64,000 nt of DNA from an uncultured Eubacteriales bacterium. GTDB lineage: Bacteria > Bacillota > Clostridia > Christensenellales > Aristaeellaceae. The stretch is taken from the NCBI GenBank assembly GCA_902800625.1, contig CADCFG010000012.1, positions 1 to 64,000 on the forward strand, in the 5' to 3' direction. A program made the position numbers and the translations under genes. Below are positions 7,968-15,803 of the stretch, piece after piece. Below the pieces are notes generated by a model. The model was not told the origin of the DNA. It ran no database searches and worked only from the letters and a program-made list of their open reading frames with translations. Numbering within the stretch: position 1 is the first letter of the stretch; each line of letters begins with the position of its first letter.

Positions 7968-8180
7968 TCAGCCCTCGTCTTTCCCGGAAAAGGCCCTGCT
8001 GTACCATTCGTCAAAGGCCGCCTTGGGCGGTATGGCGATGCCGCGCTCCTCATCCCCCAGCAGGATCAGCGTGTCTCCCGGCTTGATTCCGAATACTTCG
8101 CGCGCCTGCTTGGGAATCACGATCTGCCCCTTTTCCCCCACCGTGGCCGTCCACGCGTATTTGCCCTTCGGTGCGTTCAT
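7968..8180 (-). CDS. AbrB/MazE-type swapped-hairpin DNA-binding protein
   Basis: This 70-residue protein contains the SpoVT/AbrB domain: ATVGEKGQIVIPKQAREVFGIKPGDTLILLGDEERGIAI. A dimer of this fold binds DNA as a transition-state or antitoxin-type regulator. The ATG at 8180 is preferred because GGGAGG lies 9 bases upstream; the ATG at 8189 has no room for a ribosome binding site. Its promoter contains a 10-bp inverted repeat that is a plausible operator. No MazF-like toxin follows; the next gene is the glycosyltransferase, which it probably controls. Confidence 0.85.
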   Translation of the reverse strand: MNAPKGKYAWTATVGEKGQIVIPKQAREVFGIKPGDTLILLGDEERGIAIPPKAAFDEWYSRAFSGKDEG

Positions 8181-8196
8181 GCTCTCCATCCTCCCT

Positions 8197-8252
8197 GTAT
8201 AATAAGTATGATTTGTATAACTTATTATACTTATTTTGCCTTGCGCTGTCAA
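8197..8252 (-). promoter_or_regulatory. Consensus sigma-A promoter and operator-like inverted repeat
   Basis: TTGACA (8247-8252), a 17-bp spacer and TATAAT (8224-8229) read toward the AbrB-type gene and match consensus exactly. An inverted repeat GTATAATAAG (8197-8206) and CTTATTATAC (8221-8230) covers the -10 box and start site, which fits repression by the encoded AbrB-like protein. Confidence 0.85.
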
Positions 8253-8301
8253 GTAAAAACAAATCACCTCCGACAGTAGGCTGCGGAATGAACGCGAGGG
8301 C

Positions 8302-8330
8302 TTGACGAAAGCGACGTTTTGCGCTATGAT
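8302..8330 (+). promoter_or_regulatory. Sigma-A promoter of the Mrp-type gene
   Basis: TTGACG (8302-8307), a 17-bp spacer and TATGAT (8325-8330) lie 38 bp upstream of the start codon at 8368. Confidence 0.8.
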
Positions 8331-8367
8331 ATTTTCAATATCACTTCATATTGGAGATGTTTGCCCT

Positions 8368-9198
8368 ATGAGCGAAAATTGTACCCATGATTGCAGCAGC
8401 TGCGGCGTGGATTGCCCCAGCCGCAACGCCCAGCAGCCCGACTTTTCCGCCCCCGCCAACCCGAACAGCCATGTGAAGAAGGTCATCGGCGTGGTGAGCG
8501 GCAAGGGCGGCGTCGGCAAGAGCCTGGTCACCAGCCTGATGGCCGCGCTGATGCGCCGCCGCGGCCACAGCGTGGCCATCCTGGACGCCGACATCACCGG
8601 CCCGTCCATCCCCAAGGCCTTCGGCGTGCACGGCCAGCTGATGGCCAGCGACGACGGCATCCTGCCCGCTGTGAGCAGCACGGGCGTGAAGATGGTGTCG
8701 CTGAACCTGCTGGTGGCCAACGAGACCGATCCCGTGGTCTGGCGCGGCCCCATCATTGCCGGAACCGTGAAACAGTTCTGGACGGACGTGATGTGGGGCG
8801 ACGTGGACTTCATGTTCGTGGACATGCCTCCGGGAACCGGCGACGTGCCGCTGACGGTATTCCAGTCGCTGCCGCTGGACGGCATACTGATCGTCACCAG
8901 CCCTCAGGAGCTGGTGGGCATGATCGTGGAGAAGGCCGTGAACATGGCCGCCATGATGAACGTGCCGGTGCTGGGCCTGGTGGAAAACATGAGCTACTTC
9001 GTCTGCGACCAGTGCGGCAAGGAGCACAGCATCTTCGGCCCCAGCCATGCCCGGGAGATCGCCGAGCGCCACGGCATTGAGCGCGTGGCCCGGCTGCCCA
9101 TCGCCCCCGCCCTGGCCGGCGCCTGCGACGGCGGCACCGTGGAAATGGTGGAAGCCCCCTGGCTGGAGGAGCTGGCCGGGCAGCTGGAAAAGCTGTGA
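8368..9198 (+). CDS. Mrp/NBP35-type P-loop ATPase, Fe-S carrier
   Basis: This 276-residue protein has the deviant Walker A motif GKGGVGKS (45-52), the DADITGPS switch and the FVDMPPGTGDVPLT signature of Mrp/ApbC/NBP35 ATPases, which carry and deliver Fe-S clusters. The N-terminus has four cysteines (C5, C9, C12, C16) spaced like the N-terminal cluster of NBP35-type proteins. A later CDQC pair is the bridging-cluster motif. The start at 8368 follows GGAGAT. The downstream Nudix gene begins 36 bp later and may be co-transcribed. Confidence 0.9.
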   Translation: MSENCTHDCSSCGVDCPSRNAQQPDFSAPANPNSHVKKVIGVVSGKGGVGKSLVTSLMAALMRRRGHSVAILDADITGPSIPKAFGVHGQLMASDDGILPAVSSTGVKMVSLNLLVANETDPVVWRGPIIAGTVKQFWTDVMWGDVDFMFVDMPPGTGDVPLTVFQSLPLDGILIVTSPQELVGMIVEKAVNMAAMMNVPVLGLVENMSYFVCDQCGKEHSIFGPSHAREIAERHGIERVARLPIAPALAGACDGGTVEMVEAPWLEELAGQLEKL

Positions 9199-9234
9199 AA
9201 AACCGCTACAAATGAAACGACAACGGAGGCTGCC

Positions 9235-9654
9235 ATGAGATATGAAAAATCCTGCGGCGCCGTGATATTCAGAAGGGCGGAAGACGGCTGGAACGTGCTG
9301 CTGATCCGTCACACCAAGGGCCGACACATCTCCTTCCCCAAGGGGCATGTGGAGCCGGGCGAGACCGAGAGCCAGACCGCCGAGCGGGAGATCCTGGAGG
9401 AGACCGGCCTGCGGGTGCGGGTGGACCGCCGCTTCCGGGCGGAGAACCGCTACAACATCCGGCCGGACACCCAGAAGCTGGTGGTGATCTTCGCCGCCAC
9501 CACCGACCAGGCCGAGCTGACCCCCCAGCCGGAGGAGATTGCCGAGGCCTTTTGGCTGACCGTGGACGAAGCCGCCGAGCGGCTGACCTACGAGCGCGAC
9601 CGCAGGATCATGCGGGACGCCTTCGAGCACATTCAGAAATATCACGCGCGGTAA
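9235..9654 (+). CDS. Nudix hydrolase, diadenosine-tetraphosphatase-like
   Basis: This is a 139-residue protein with a complete Nudix box from Gly37 to Leu59 (GHVEPGETESQTAE followed by REILEETGL). The early KSCGAVIFRR and SFPKGHVE are typical of bis(5'-nucleosyl)-tetraphosphatase or RppH-like Nudix enzymes, which hydrolyse nucleoside diphosphates linked to another group. CGGAGG precedes the ATG. A strong shared terminator lies 3 bp after the stop. The exact substrate cannot be read from sequence. Confidence 0.85.
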   Translation: MRYEKSCGAVIFRRAEDGWNVLLIRHTKGRHISFPKGHVEPGETESQTAEREILEETGLRVRVDRRFRAENRYNIRPDTQKLVVIFAATTDQAELTPQPEEIAEAFWLTVDEAAERLTYERDRRIMRDAFEHIQKYHAR

Positions 9655-9656
9655 GC

Positions 9657-9698
9657 AAATGCCCCGGAGCTGTTCAATGGAACAGCTCCGGGGCATTT
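9657..9698. terminator. Bidirectional terminator between convergent genes
   Basis: A perfect 19-bp stem (AAATGCCCCGGAGCTGTTC and its complement) closes on an AATG loop. It lies between the convergent Nudix and L,D-transpeptidase genes and can serve both. Confidence 0.9.
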
Positions 9699-9713
9699 CC
9701 ATGACCGGGGCGA

Positions 9714-11639
9714 TCAGGTCGTAACCTCGTCCGCCAGCTGGAACTGCAGGTCCACGTCCTTCATGTAGCCCTCGTGGCCCTTCAGGCGGATGTGGCTCCA
9801 GCCGTCGACCGTGGCGATCACTTCCACGCGCACGCCATTTTCAAGATAGCCCAGCACATTGGCGTCCTGGGAGTCCACATCGTAGACGGGAGCCTTGTCG
9901 TCGGCCTGGGACTGCACCACGGCGGGCAGCACGTCCGCGTCGCTCTGGGGCTGCGGCTCCTCCGCGGCAGTCTCCTCCGCCACCACAGGCTCGCCGCCCC
10001 AGAACGTCAGATACTGGTTCAGCAGATAGCCGTTGCGGCCCTGGTATTCCACGAAGGACCAGTCCGTCCCCCGCAGCAGCACGCGCAGCTGGGTTTGATA
10101 GGGCACCTCTGCCAGCACCTGGCTGTCGGTGGTGGGCTGATCCCGCAGGTTCAGCGTCACGCCCGGCCCGTCAGTATTCACCCGGGCATAGGTGGTGGTG
10201 CCCTGGTAGTTCTCCTGGCTGCCATCCGTGGCCAGATAGGAGGCGAACACCTCCCATGGCATGGCCACGCCCGTCATGTACTCCTGGGGCGTATAGCCGA
10301 TGGTGTAGCTCTCCCCGCCGTCCCCGGCGCTGTAGGTGAGGGCGGACACGTCCTGGGTGTAGTAATTCAAAAAGTCGTTGCGCACGTAGCCGATGTTGGT
10401 GCGGCGCTGCACATGGCCCCAGCCCTTCACCCGGTCCAGCGCGATCAGCACGTTGGAGGAGGAGAGGCTCGCCAGCGCTTCAGAGGCAGAGTCGGGCTTG
10501 GCGCGCAGGCGGATGGAGGCCTCCACGTTGGTGTGAGCCATGGTGAGGGTGCCGTTGGTGGTTTCCATGGTGAAGCCGGTGTCGGCAAACATCTGGTTCA
10601 CACGGTCGGCTTCATACTCCAGCGCCTTCTGCATTTCGGGGATCATGATGCCGTCGGTGGGATAGGCGTAGGCCGCCTGGAACCGCTTCACGGCCTCCAA
10701 CACGTCCACGTCGAACACGCCGTCGATGTCGCTGTCGTAGAGCTTTAGATCCGTCAGCTGCTGCTGCATCTTGCGCACCACCGGGCCGCTCATGCCCTGG
10801 GAGACGGTGACGTTGGTGTCGATGGGTGCGTCGCTGGAGTAGATCACATTTAAAAACTCGGGCGACGCGATGCCGCTCTCCTCCAGGCCCATCAGCCGCT
10901 GGGCATCCCGCACGGCGTTGATGGTGGTACCGCCGTATATGCCGTCAATGTCATAGCTGTAAATGCCCAGGTCCCTGAGACGGGTCTGCAGGTCGCGCAC
11001 CGCGCTGCCCTCGCTGCCGTTGCTCAAAGCGCCTTCCTCGTTGCTCTTGGCCATGAAGTAGTCGTATGTCATGCCCTTTTCATTGGTATAGGAGCTCTGG
11101 AAGAGCAGCATGCGGGTGGTTTCGTCCTTCTTCCCGCTGGCATAGATGCGCACGCGCGTGCCCGGCAGGCAGCACTTGGCGATGAACTCCGCGTCCTGCC
11201 AGCGCAGGCGCAGGCAGCCGTGGGAGGCCGGCCGTCCAAATTCCTCGAGGGCGCTCAAGCTGATGGTGGATTCGTCCTTGCGGCTGTATGGAATGGAGTG
11301 GAACAGCACGCCCTTGTAGATCCGGGTGGCATAGTGGGCATAGCAGTTGTAATAGCGGAAGAAGTACCAATACTCCCGCTCCTGCTGATCCTCCTTCTCC
11401 GGCAGGTAGAAGGTGCCGTGGGGCGTCTCTTCCTTCTTCCGGTCACCGGAGGAGCACAGGAACTGGCGGACGATGTTATCGGTCAGCGTGCTGTGGATGG
11501 TGACGATCTGGTTGGTCAGATCGACCGTAATATAGTAGGGCATATGATATTCGGCCCGCGCCGCCTGGTCAAAGGCGGGTACCGACACCAACACCAGAAG
11601 CATCGCCAGAACCGCAGCGATGGTCTTGCACAGTTTCAT
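9714..11639 (-). CDS. Secreted L,D-transpeptidase with PG-binding and SH3 domains
   Basis: This 641-residue exported enzyme has a signal peptide ending near residue 30 (QAARAE). A YkuD domain follows with the catalytic motif SHGCLRL (His140, Cys142). Two peptidoglycan-binding (PG_binding_1) repeats come next (LQTRLRDLGIYSYDIDGIYG and MQQQLTDLKLYDSDIDGVFD), then three SH3-like wall-binding domains (ASIRLRAKPDS, VTLNLRDQPTT and the C-terminal DAVLPAVV...LGYLENG region). YkuD enzymes form 3-3 crosslinks or attach proteins to peptidoglycan. The start follows AGGAG. The multi-domain layout points to work at the cell wall. Confidence 0.9.
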   Translation of the reverse strand: MKLCKTIAAVLAMLLVLVSVPAFDQAARAEYHMPYYITVDLTNQIVTIHSTLTDNIVRQFLCSSGDRKKEETPHGTFYLPEKEDQQEREYWYFFRYYNCYAHYATRIYKGVLFHSIPYSRKDESTISLSALEEFGRPASHGCLRLRWQDAEFIAKCCLPGTRVRIYASGKKDETTRMLLFQSSYTNEKGMTYDYFMAKSNEEGALSNGSEGSAVRDLQTRLRDLGIYSYDIDGIYGGTTINAVRDAQRLMGLEESGIASPEFLNVIYSSDAPIDTNVTVSQGMSGPVVRKMQQQLTDLKLYDSDIDGVFDVDVLEAVKRFQAAYAYPTDGIMIPEMQKALEYEADRVNQMFADTGFTMETTNGTLTMAHTNVEASIRLRAKPDSASEALASLSSSNVLIALDRVKGWGHVQRRTNIGYVRNDFLNYYTQDVSALTYSAGDGGESYTIGYTPQEYMTGVAMPWEVFASYLATDGSQENYQGTTTYARVNTDGPGVTLNLRDQPTTDSQVLAEVPYQTQLRVLLRGTDWSFVEYQGRNGYLLNQYLTFWGGEPVVAEETAAEEPQPQSDADVLPAVVQSQADDKAPVYDVDSQDANVLGYLENGVRVEVIATVDGWSHIRLKGHEGYMKDVDLQFQLADEVTT

Positions 11640-11678
11640 TATAAAAAACTCCTATGATCCCATATTATGATTACAGCA

Positions 11679-11707
11679 ATTATAACACAACGGCAACGCC
11701 TTTTCAA
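11679..11707 (-). promoter_or_regulatory. Sigma-A promoter of the L,D-transpeptidase
   Basis: TTGAAA (11702-11707), a 17-bp spacer and TATAAT (11679-11684) lie about 40 bp upstream of the start codon. Confidence 0.8.
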
Positions 11708-11769
11708 TCGCGTCGAACCGCAAATGCGCGTCGAAACGGTTAAATATGCCGCATATTGTGTATATATGC

Positions 11770-11799
11770 AAAAACCGCGCATCCTTGCGGATGCGCGGC
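11770..11799 (-). terminator. Terminator of the rpmG-secE-nusG-rplK-rplA operon
   Basis: On the minus strand CCGCGCATCC pairs with GGATGCGCGG around GCAA and is followed directly by TTTTT. It lies just after the rplA stop. Confidence 0.9.
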
Positions 11800-11816
11800 A
11801 TGATCTATCATTGAGA

Positions 11817-12503
11817 TCAGAATTTCAGGGAATTCAGCTTGATGCCGGGGCCCATGGTGCTGGAGATCACGGCAGAGCGGATGTAGGTTCCCTTGGTGGC
11901 AGCGGGCTTGGCCTTGATGATGGCCTCCATCAGCACGCGCAGGTTCTCGACCAGCTTCTGCTCGTCGAAGGACGCCTTGCCCACGGGGCAGTGGATGATG
12001 GCGGTCTTGTCCACGCGGTACTCGACTTTACCAGCCTTGATATCGTGGATGGCCTGCGCCACGTTCATGGTCACGGTGCCGGCCTTCGGAGAAGGCATCA
12101 GGCCCTTGGGGCCCAGCACGCGGCCCAGACGGCCGACCTGGCCCATCATGTCGGGGGTGGCCACGACCACGTCGAAATCGAACCAGCCGCCCTGGATCTT
12201 GGCGACCATGTCCTCAGCGCCCACGTAATCCGCGCCGGCGGCCTCAGCCTCGGCGGCCTTGTCGGCCTTGCAGATCACCAGCACGCGAACGGTCTTGCCG
12301 GTGCCGTTGGGAAGAACCACGGCGCCGCGGACCTGCTGGTCGGCATGGCGGGGATCGACGCCCAGGCGGACGGAGATCTCCACGGTTTCATCGAACTTGG
12401 CCTTGGCGGTCTGCTTGACCAGCGCGATGGCCTCCTCGGGGTCATACTGCTTGGTGCGGTCGATCAGCTTCAGGCTGTCGGAATACTTCTTACCCTTTTT
12501 CAT
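11817..12503 (-). CDS. rplA: 50S ribosomal protein L1
   Basis: This 228-residue protein starts [16 protein letters not shown] and carries the L1 signatures [24 protein letters not shown] and [16 protein letters not shown]1 forms the mobile L1 stalk at the ribosomal E site and in many bacteria represses its own operon. It starts 61 bp after rplK with an AGGAGG site. It is the last gene of the operon and is followed by a terminator. Confidence 0.97.
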   Translation of the reverse strand: MKKGKKYSDSLKLIDRTKQYDPEEAIALVKQTAKAKFDETVEISVRLGVDPRHADQQVRGAVVLPNGTGKTVRVLVICKADKAAEAEAAGADYVGAEDMVAKIQGGWFDFDVVVATPDMMGQVGRLGRVLGPKGLMPSPKAGTVTMNVAQAIHDIKAGKVEYRVDKTAIIHCPVGKASFDEQKLVENLRVLMEAIIKAKPAATKGTYIRSAVISSTMGPGIKLNSLKF

Positions 12504-12564
12504 TATACATCCTCCTTGTGGTCAATCGGATTAAAAATCCTCCCACGTATTTGGCTCGTTGCTG

Positions 12565-12990
12565 TTAGTCAACCACCACAACGCCCATGGAGCGGGCGGT
12601 GCCGGCGATCATGCTCATGGCGGCTTCCAGGGAAGCGGCGTTCAGATCGGGCATCTTCAGCTCGGCGATCTCCTTGACCTGGGCCTTGGTGATGTTGGCG
12701 ACCTTGTCCTTGTTGGGACGGCCGGAAGCATGCTCAATGCCGCAAGCCTTCTTGATCAGAACGGCTGCCGGGGGCGTCTTGGTGATGAAGGTGAAGGAAC
12801 GATCCTGATACACGGTGATGACCACCGGGATGATCAGGCCGGCCTGCTTGCCGGTGCGATCGTTGAACTCCTTGCAGAAGCCGGGGATGTTCACGCCATG
12901 CTGACCGAGCGCGGGGCCGATGGGCGGGGCGGGCGTCGCCTTGCCGGCAGGCACCTGCAGCTTGATAAGCGCGGTAACTTTCTTTGCCAT
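12565..12990 (-). CDS. rplK: 50S ribosomal protein L11
   Basis: This 141-residue protein is the normal length for L11. It starts [34 protein letters not shown], the conserved N-terminal domain with the proline-rich segment that binds thiopeptides, and its C-terminal RNA-binding domain ends [11 protein letters not shown]11 organises the GTPase-associated centre. The ATG at 12990 follows AAGGAGG; longer in-frame starts lie in the gap to nusG. Confidence 0.97.
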   Translation of the reverse strand: MAKKVTALIKLQVPAGKATPAPPIGPALGQHGVNIPGFCKEFNDRTGKQAGLIIPVVITVYQDRSFTFITKTPPAAVLIKKACGIEHASGRPNKDKVANITKAQVKEIAELKMPDLNAASLEAAMSMIAGTARSMGVVVVD

Positions 12991-13112
12991 TTGGGTATCC
13001 TCCTTAACATGTATGTGGTGAAGCGGGGTGCTCGCGCATCCCTCCCACTCCCTGAAACCCAATCGGGGTTATCAGTAAGCCAAGAGCCCTGATTCCAGGG
13101 CAGTTGCGGGGG

Positions 13113-13640
13113 TCAGTCCTCCCGCACGACCTCGTCGTACGCCAGTTCCACGGTGGTCTCGCGCTTGAGCATCGGGACGGTCACGGTGAGAACCTGGGTC
13201 TTGGGATCGATGGCCGTCACCTTGCCGGTGAAGTTCTCGAAAAGGCCCGTGAGTATGCGCACGCTGTCGCCCACCATGATGTCGATGCGCGCCTGGGGCT
13301 GGGCATCGAAGATGGAGGCGAAGTCGGTCTCGGACAGGGGTGTCGGCTTGTTGCCGGAACCCACGAAGCCCGTCACGCCGCGGGTGTTGCGCACCACGTA
13401 CCACGTCTCGTTGGTCATCTCCATCTTGACGATCACGTAGCTGGGCAGCAGCTTCCGCTGCACGACACGGCGCTTGTTGTTCTTGATTTCAACGGCTTCC
13501 TCTACCGGTATGCGAACGTCGACGATCTTGTCCTGCATGCCGTTGTTCTCAACGGCCTTCAGCAGGCTGTCGCGCACCTTGTTTTCATAGCCGGAATAGG
13601 TATGCACAACATACCATTTGATATCCGCGTTCTCTGACAT
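13113..13640 (-). CDS. nusG: Transcription termination/antitermination factor NusG
   Basis: This 175-residue protein has the NGN domain (KWYVVHTYSGYENKVRDSLLKAVE, later LPSYVIVKMEMTNETWYVVRNTRGVTGFVG) and a C-terminal KOW domain (GDSVRILTGLFENFTGKVTAID). NusG binds RNA polymerase and links it to Rho, NusE or ribosomes. It sits between secE and rplK in the standard order. The start at 13640 follows GAGGA. Confidence 0.97.
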   Translation of the reverse strand: MSENADIKWYVVHTYSGYENKVRDSLLKAVENNGMQDKIVDVRIPVEEAVEIKNNKRRVVQRKLLPSYVIVKMEMTNETWYVVRNTRGVTGFVGSGNKPTPLSETDFASIFDAQPQARIDIMVGDSVRILTGLFENFTGKVTAIDPKTQVLTVTVPMLKRETTVELAYDEVVRED

Positions 13641-13659
13641 TTTATGCGTCCTCTGGCGA

Positions 13660-13902
13660 TCAGCCGGTGATCAGCTTGATCAGAGCGCCCGCGCCCAGAT
13701 CGAACACGCCGATGATCACGCCCATGACGATCATGAATACGAATACCACGATGGAATAGTTCAGCAGATCTTTCTTGGTGGGCCAGGAGACCTTCTTCAG
13801 CTCGTGGAACATGTTCTTGAAGCTGCGGCCGATGCCCTTGAAGAAATTGACGAAGCGCTGACCGAAGCCGGGCTTGGTATTCTTTTTCTCTTCGTTAGCC
13901 AT
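13660..13902 (-). CDS. secE: Preprotein translocase subunit SecE
   Basis: This 80-residue protein has a charged N-terminus, the conserved amphipathic segment FHELKKVSWPTKKDLLNYS and a single membrane span (IVVFVFMIVMGVIIGVF). SecE clamps the SecY channel. The ATG at 13902 follows GGGAG; the longer frame upstream has no ribosome binding site. It is followed 19 bp later by nusG. Confidence 0.95.
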   Translation of the reverse strand: MANEEKKNTKPGFGQRFVNFFKGIGRSFKNMFHELKKVSWPTKKDLLNYSIVVFVFMIVMGVIIGVFDLGAGALIKLITG

Positions 13903-14007
13903 GCTATTCACTCTCCCTTTCGATTGTCGGCGCTGCCCCTCGGGGCCCGCCGACCCGCGCAACCGCGGCTGCGCCGCCGGTTCGCTAATCGTAAACCGCC
14001 CGCGGAA

Positions 14008-14169
14008 TTACTTGGTCTCCTTGTGGCTGGTGTGCTTCTTGCAGAAGCGGCAGTACTTGTTCATCTCCAGACGGTCGGGATCGTTCTTCTTGTTCTTCAT
14101 GGTATTGTAATTGCGCTGCTTGCACTCGCTGCAGGCCAGCGTCACCTTGATACGCTTATCCGATGCCAT
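14008..14169 (-). CDS. rpmG: 50S ribosomal protein L33
   Basis: This 53-residue protein has four cysteines in two CxxC pairs ([12 protein letters not shown] and [16 protein letters not shown]), so it is the zinc-binding form of L33. The ATG at 14169 follows GGGGAGG. It is the first gene of the rpmG-secE-nusG-rplK-rplA operon and has its own promoter about 115 bp upstream. Confidence 0.95.
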   Translation of the reverse strand: MASDKRIKVTLACSECKQRNYNTMKNKKNDPDRLEMNKYCRFCKKHTSHKETK

Positions 14170-14283
14170 GCTTGACACCTCCCCATGTGTTTTTTCGGCA
14201 CCCGCGTTGTTGCGCGGCTGCCGAAGCGCGGGCGGCAAAATTGCCGTCGACAACAGCAGCCCACATCCGGGGCAGACTGATAC

Positions 14284-14312
14284 ATTATAAAATAGCTTCG
14301 CGCCAAATGCAA
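14284..14312 (-). promoter_or_regulatory. Sigma-A promoter of the rpmG operon
   Basis: TTGCAT (14307-14312), a 17-bp spacer and TATAAT (14284-14289) read toward rpmG. It lies between repeat element A copy 2 and the gene, so the operon is transcribed independently of rplJL. Confidence 0.8.
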
Positions 14313-14361
14313 GTGCTATTGGCGTTTACGGGCAAATTTTACAATGCTCAAACGGTTTTCT

Positions 14362-14474
14362 AACGATTTCCAGCGAAGCCCTGCGGCCACCGCCGGACCG
14401 CGCGGTCTATTTGCCTGAAGAGGCAATCGCCCGCCCTTGGCGGTCCGTCCGCTGATCGTGCACAGTTCCAAAAA
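14362..14474 (+). repeat. Dispersed structured repeat, family A, copy 2
   Basis: This copy matches 988-1100. The same stems are present: ACGATT (14363-14368) with GATCGT (14454-14459), GCGG-CCA-CCGC (14383-14393), CGGACCG (14394-14400) with CGGTCCG (14441-14447), and TTGCCT-GAAG-AGGCAA (14411-14426). The closing pair of the last hairpin is T-A here and C-G in copy 1. It lies between the rplL terminator and the rpmG promoter. Confidence 0.75.
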
Positions 14475-14501
14475 GACCATGCGCTCACGCGCATGGTCTT
14501 T
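14472..14501 (-). terminator. Terminator of the rplJ-rplL operon
   Basis: On the minus strand AAAGACCATGCGC pairs with GCGCATGGTCTTT around GTGA and is followed by TTT. It lies just after the rplL stop and separates rplJL from the rpmG operon. Confidence 0.85.
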
Positions 14502-14518
14502 CGTCGAGCGCGCCTGAA

Positions 14519-14899
14519 TTACTTGATCTCGATCTCGGCGCCAGCTTCCTCGAACTTCTTCTTGAGCTCTTCGGCAGCTTCCTTGGTGATGCCCTCGGCC
14601 AGAGTGGAGGGAGCGCCGTCCACCAGGTCCTTGGCTTCCTTCAGGCCCAGGCCGGGCTTGACTTCGCGGACGATCTTGATGACGTTCAGCTTCTTGGCGC
14701 CAGCGGCCTTCAGGATCACGTCGAACTCGGTCTTCTCTTCCTCAGCCGCAGCGGCCTCGCCGCCGGCGACAGCGCCGCCCACGACCACGGGAGCCGCAGC
14801 GGACACGCCAAACTTCTCTTCCATTTCCTTGACCAGGTCGGCCAGCTCAAGGATCGTCATGCTCTCGATCGCGGAGATGATTTCAGCATTGTTAGCCAT
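14519..14899 (-). CDS. rplL: 50S ribosomal protein L7/L12
   Basis: This 126-residue acidic protein has the L7/L12 N-terminal dimerisation helix ([24 protein letters not shown]), an Ala/Gly hinge ([19 protein letters not shown]) and the C-terminal factor-binding domain ([28 protein letters not shown]). It recruits translational GTPases to the ribosome. The ATG at 14899 follows GGAGG 8 bases upstream. It is co-transcribed with rplJ. Confidence 0.97.
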   Translation of the reverse strand: MANNAEIISAIESMTILELADLVKEMEEKFGVSAAAPVVVGGAVAGGEAAAAEEEKTEFDVILKAAGAKKLNVIKIVREVKPGLGLKEAKDLVDGAPSTLAEGITKEAAEELKKKFEEAGAEIEIK

Positions 14900-14951
14900 G
14901 ATTATTTCCTCCAAATTATTTTATGATGTCTTGAGTGGGTTCAGGCGGCGG

Positions 14952-15449
14952 TCATTCCTCGCCGGCCTGCTTCTTGCGGATGGCTTCCAGCGCGTAGACG
15001 AACTTGGACACAGAGCTCATCATGCTGCCCATGATCTTCGCGATGAGAACCTCGCGGCTGGGGGTGTTGGCCAGAGCCTGCACGCCCTTCTCGTCGATGT
15101 ACGTCCCGTCGACAACGCCGCACTTGATGGTGACGTTCTTGTTCTTCTTGGCGAAATCGGCCAGGATCTTGGCGGGAGCGACCGCGTCCTCGTAGCCAAA
15201 GGCCACGGCGGTGGGGCCTTCCAGGTGGGGCTTCATGTCGTCAAGGTTCATATCCTTGACGGCCAGGTTGATCATGGTGTTCTTCAGAACCGCATACTCA
15301 ACGCCCGCCTTGCGCAGCTGATTGCGCAGGTCGGTGACCTCCGCCACGTTCAGGCCGCGATAGTCAACCAGGACGACGGACTGGGCCTTCTCAAACTTCT
15401 CCTTGATGTCGGCCACGACGCCCTTCTTGATCTCTAAATTCTTGGACAT
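14952..15449 (-). CDS. rplJ: 50S ribosomal protein L10
   Basis: This 165-residue protein starts MSKNLEIKKGVVADIKEKF and has VVLVDYRGLNVAEVTDLRNQLRKAGVEYAVLKNT, the typical L10 N-terminal rRNA-binding domain. The C-terminal helix binds L7/L12 dimers to form the stalk. It is preceded by an L10 leader and a consensus promoter. It leads the rplJ-rplL operon, which here lies upstream of rpmG instead of downstream of rplA. Confidence 0.97.
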   Translation of the reverse strand: MSKNLEIKKGVVADIKEKFEKAQSVVLVDYRGLNVAEVTDLRNQLRKAGVEYAVLKNTMINLAVKDMNLDDMKPHLEGPTAVAFGYEDAVAPAKILADFAKKNKNVTIKCGVVDGTYIDEKGVQALANTPSREVLIAKIMGSMMSSVSKFVYALEAIRKKQAGEE

Positions 15450-15478
15450 TTACTTACACCTCACATTCCGTCCAATGA

Positions 15479-15628
15479 TCGACCGGTTTCCCGGTCGTGA
15501 CGGCAATTTAAAAACCCTTGCGCAGACGCAAGGGTGGTGTGAATCCAACCGTTGCGCCTCGGCGAGCGACCCGAAGGTCATTGAACTTGCGTGCTCGCTG
15601 TCTGTGGCACAGAGCTTTTAAAGCCATG
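15479..15628 (-). ncRNA. Ribosomal protein L10 leader with attenuator
   Basis: The roughly 180-nt untranslated leader of rplJ has the layout of the L10 leader family. It has a structured 5' region (around 15545-15625, including CCTTCGGGTC and CGCCGAGGCG words), then a perfect terminator-like hairpin CCCTTGCG-TCTG-CGCAAGGG followed by TTTTT (15510-15534). A CGACCGG/CCGGTCG hairpin lies nearer the start codon (15480-15497). Binding of L10-L12 to such leaders shuts down the operon. The family assignment rests on position and architecture. Confidence 0.7.
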
Positions 15629-15632
15629 AACT

Positions 15633-15661
15633 ATTGTACCAAAGGACGGCCGAATTGTCAA
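15633..15661 (-). promoter_or_regulatory. Consensus sigma-A promoter of rplJ-rplL
   Basis: TTGACA (15656-15661), a 17-bp spacer and TACAAT (15633-15638) lie directly upstream of the L10 leader. Confidence 0.85.
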
Positions 15662-15742
15662 TACGCACTCACAAAGCTTAACAGAGGGCAGCGAGCCGCT
15701 CTTCATTCTTCGCCTTCCGCCAAATCTTAACGGCCTTCCCCC

Positions 15743-15771
15743 TTGTCTCATTTCCCTTTGTCCCCTATAAT
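15743..15771 (+). promoter_or_regulatory. Sigma-A promoter of the MFS gene
   Basis: TTGTCT (15743-15748), a 17-bp spacer and TATAAT (15766-15771) lie 33 bp upstream of the MFS start codon. Confidence 0.8.
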
Positions 15772-15803
15772 GCGAATGAAATCCACGCAACGGAGTGTTT
15801 TCA

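Noticed and set aside
8368..9198. Mrp-type ATPase considered as MinD/ParA division ATPase
   Set aside because: The DMPPGTGDVPLT motif, N-terminal Cys cluster and CxxC pair are specific to the Mrp/NBP35 group.
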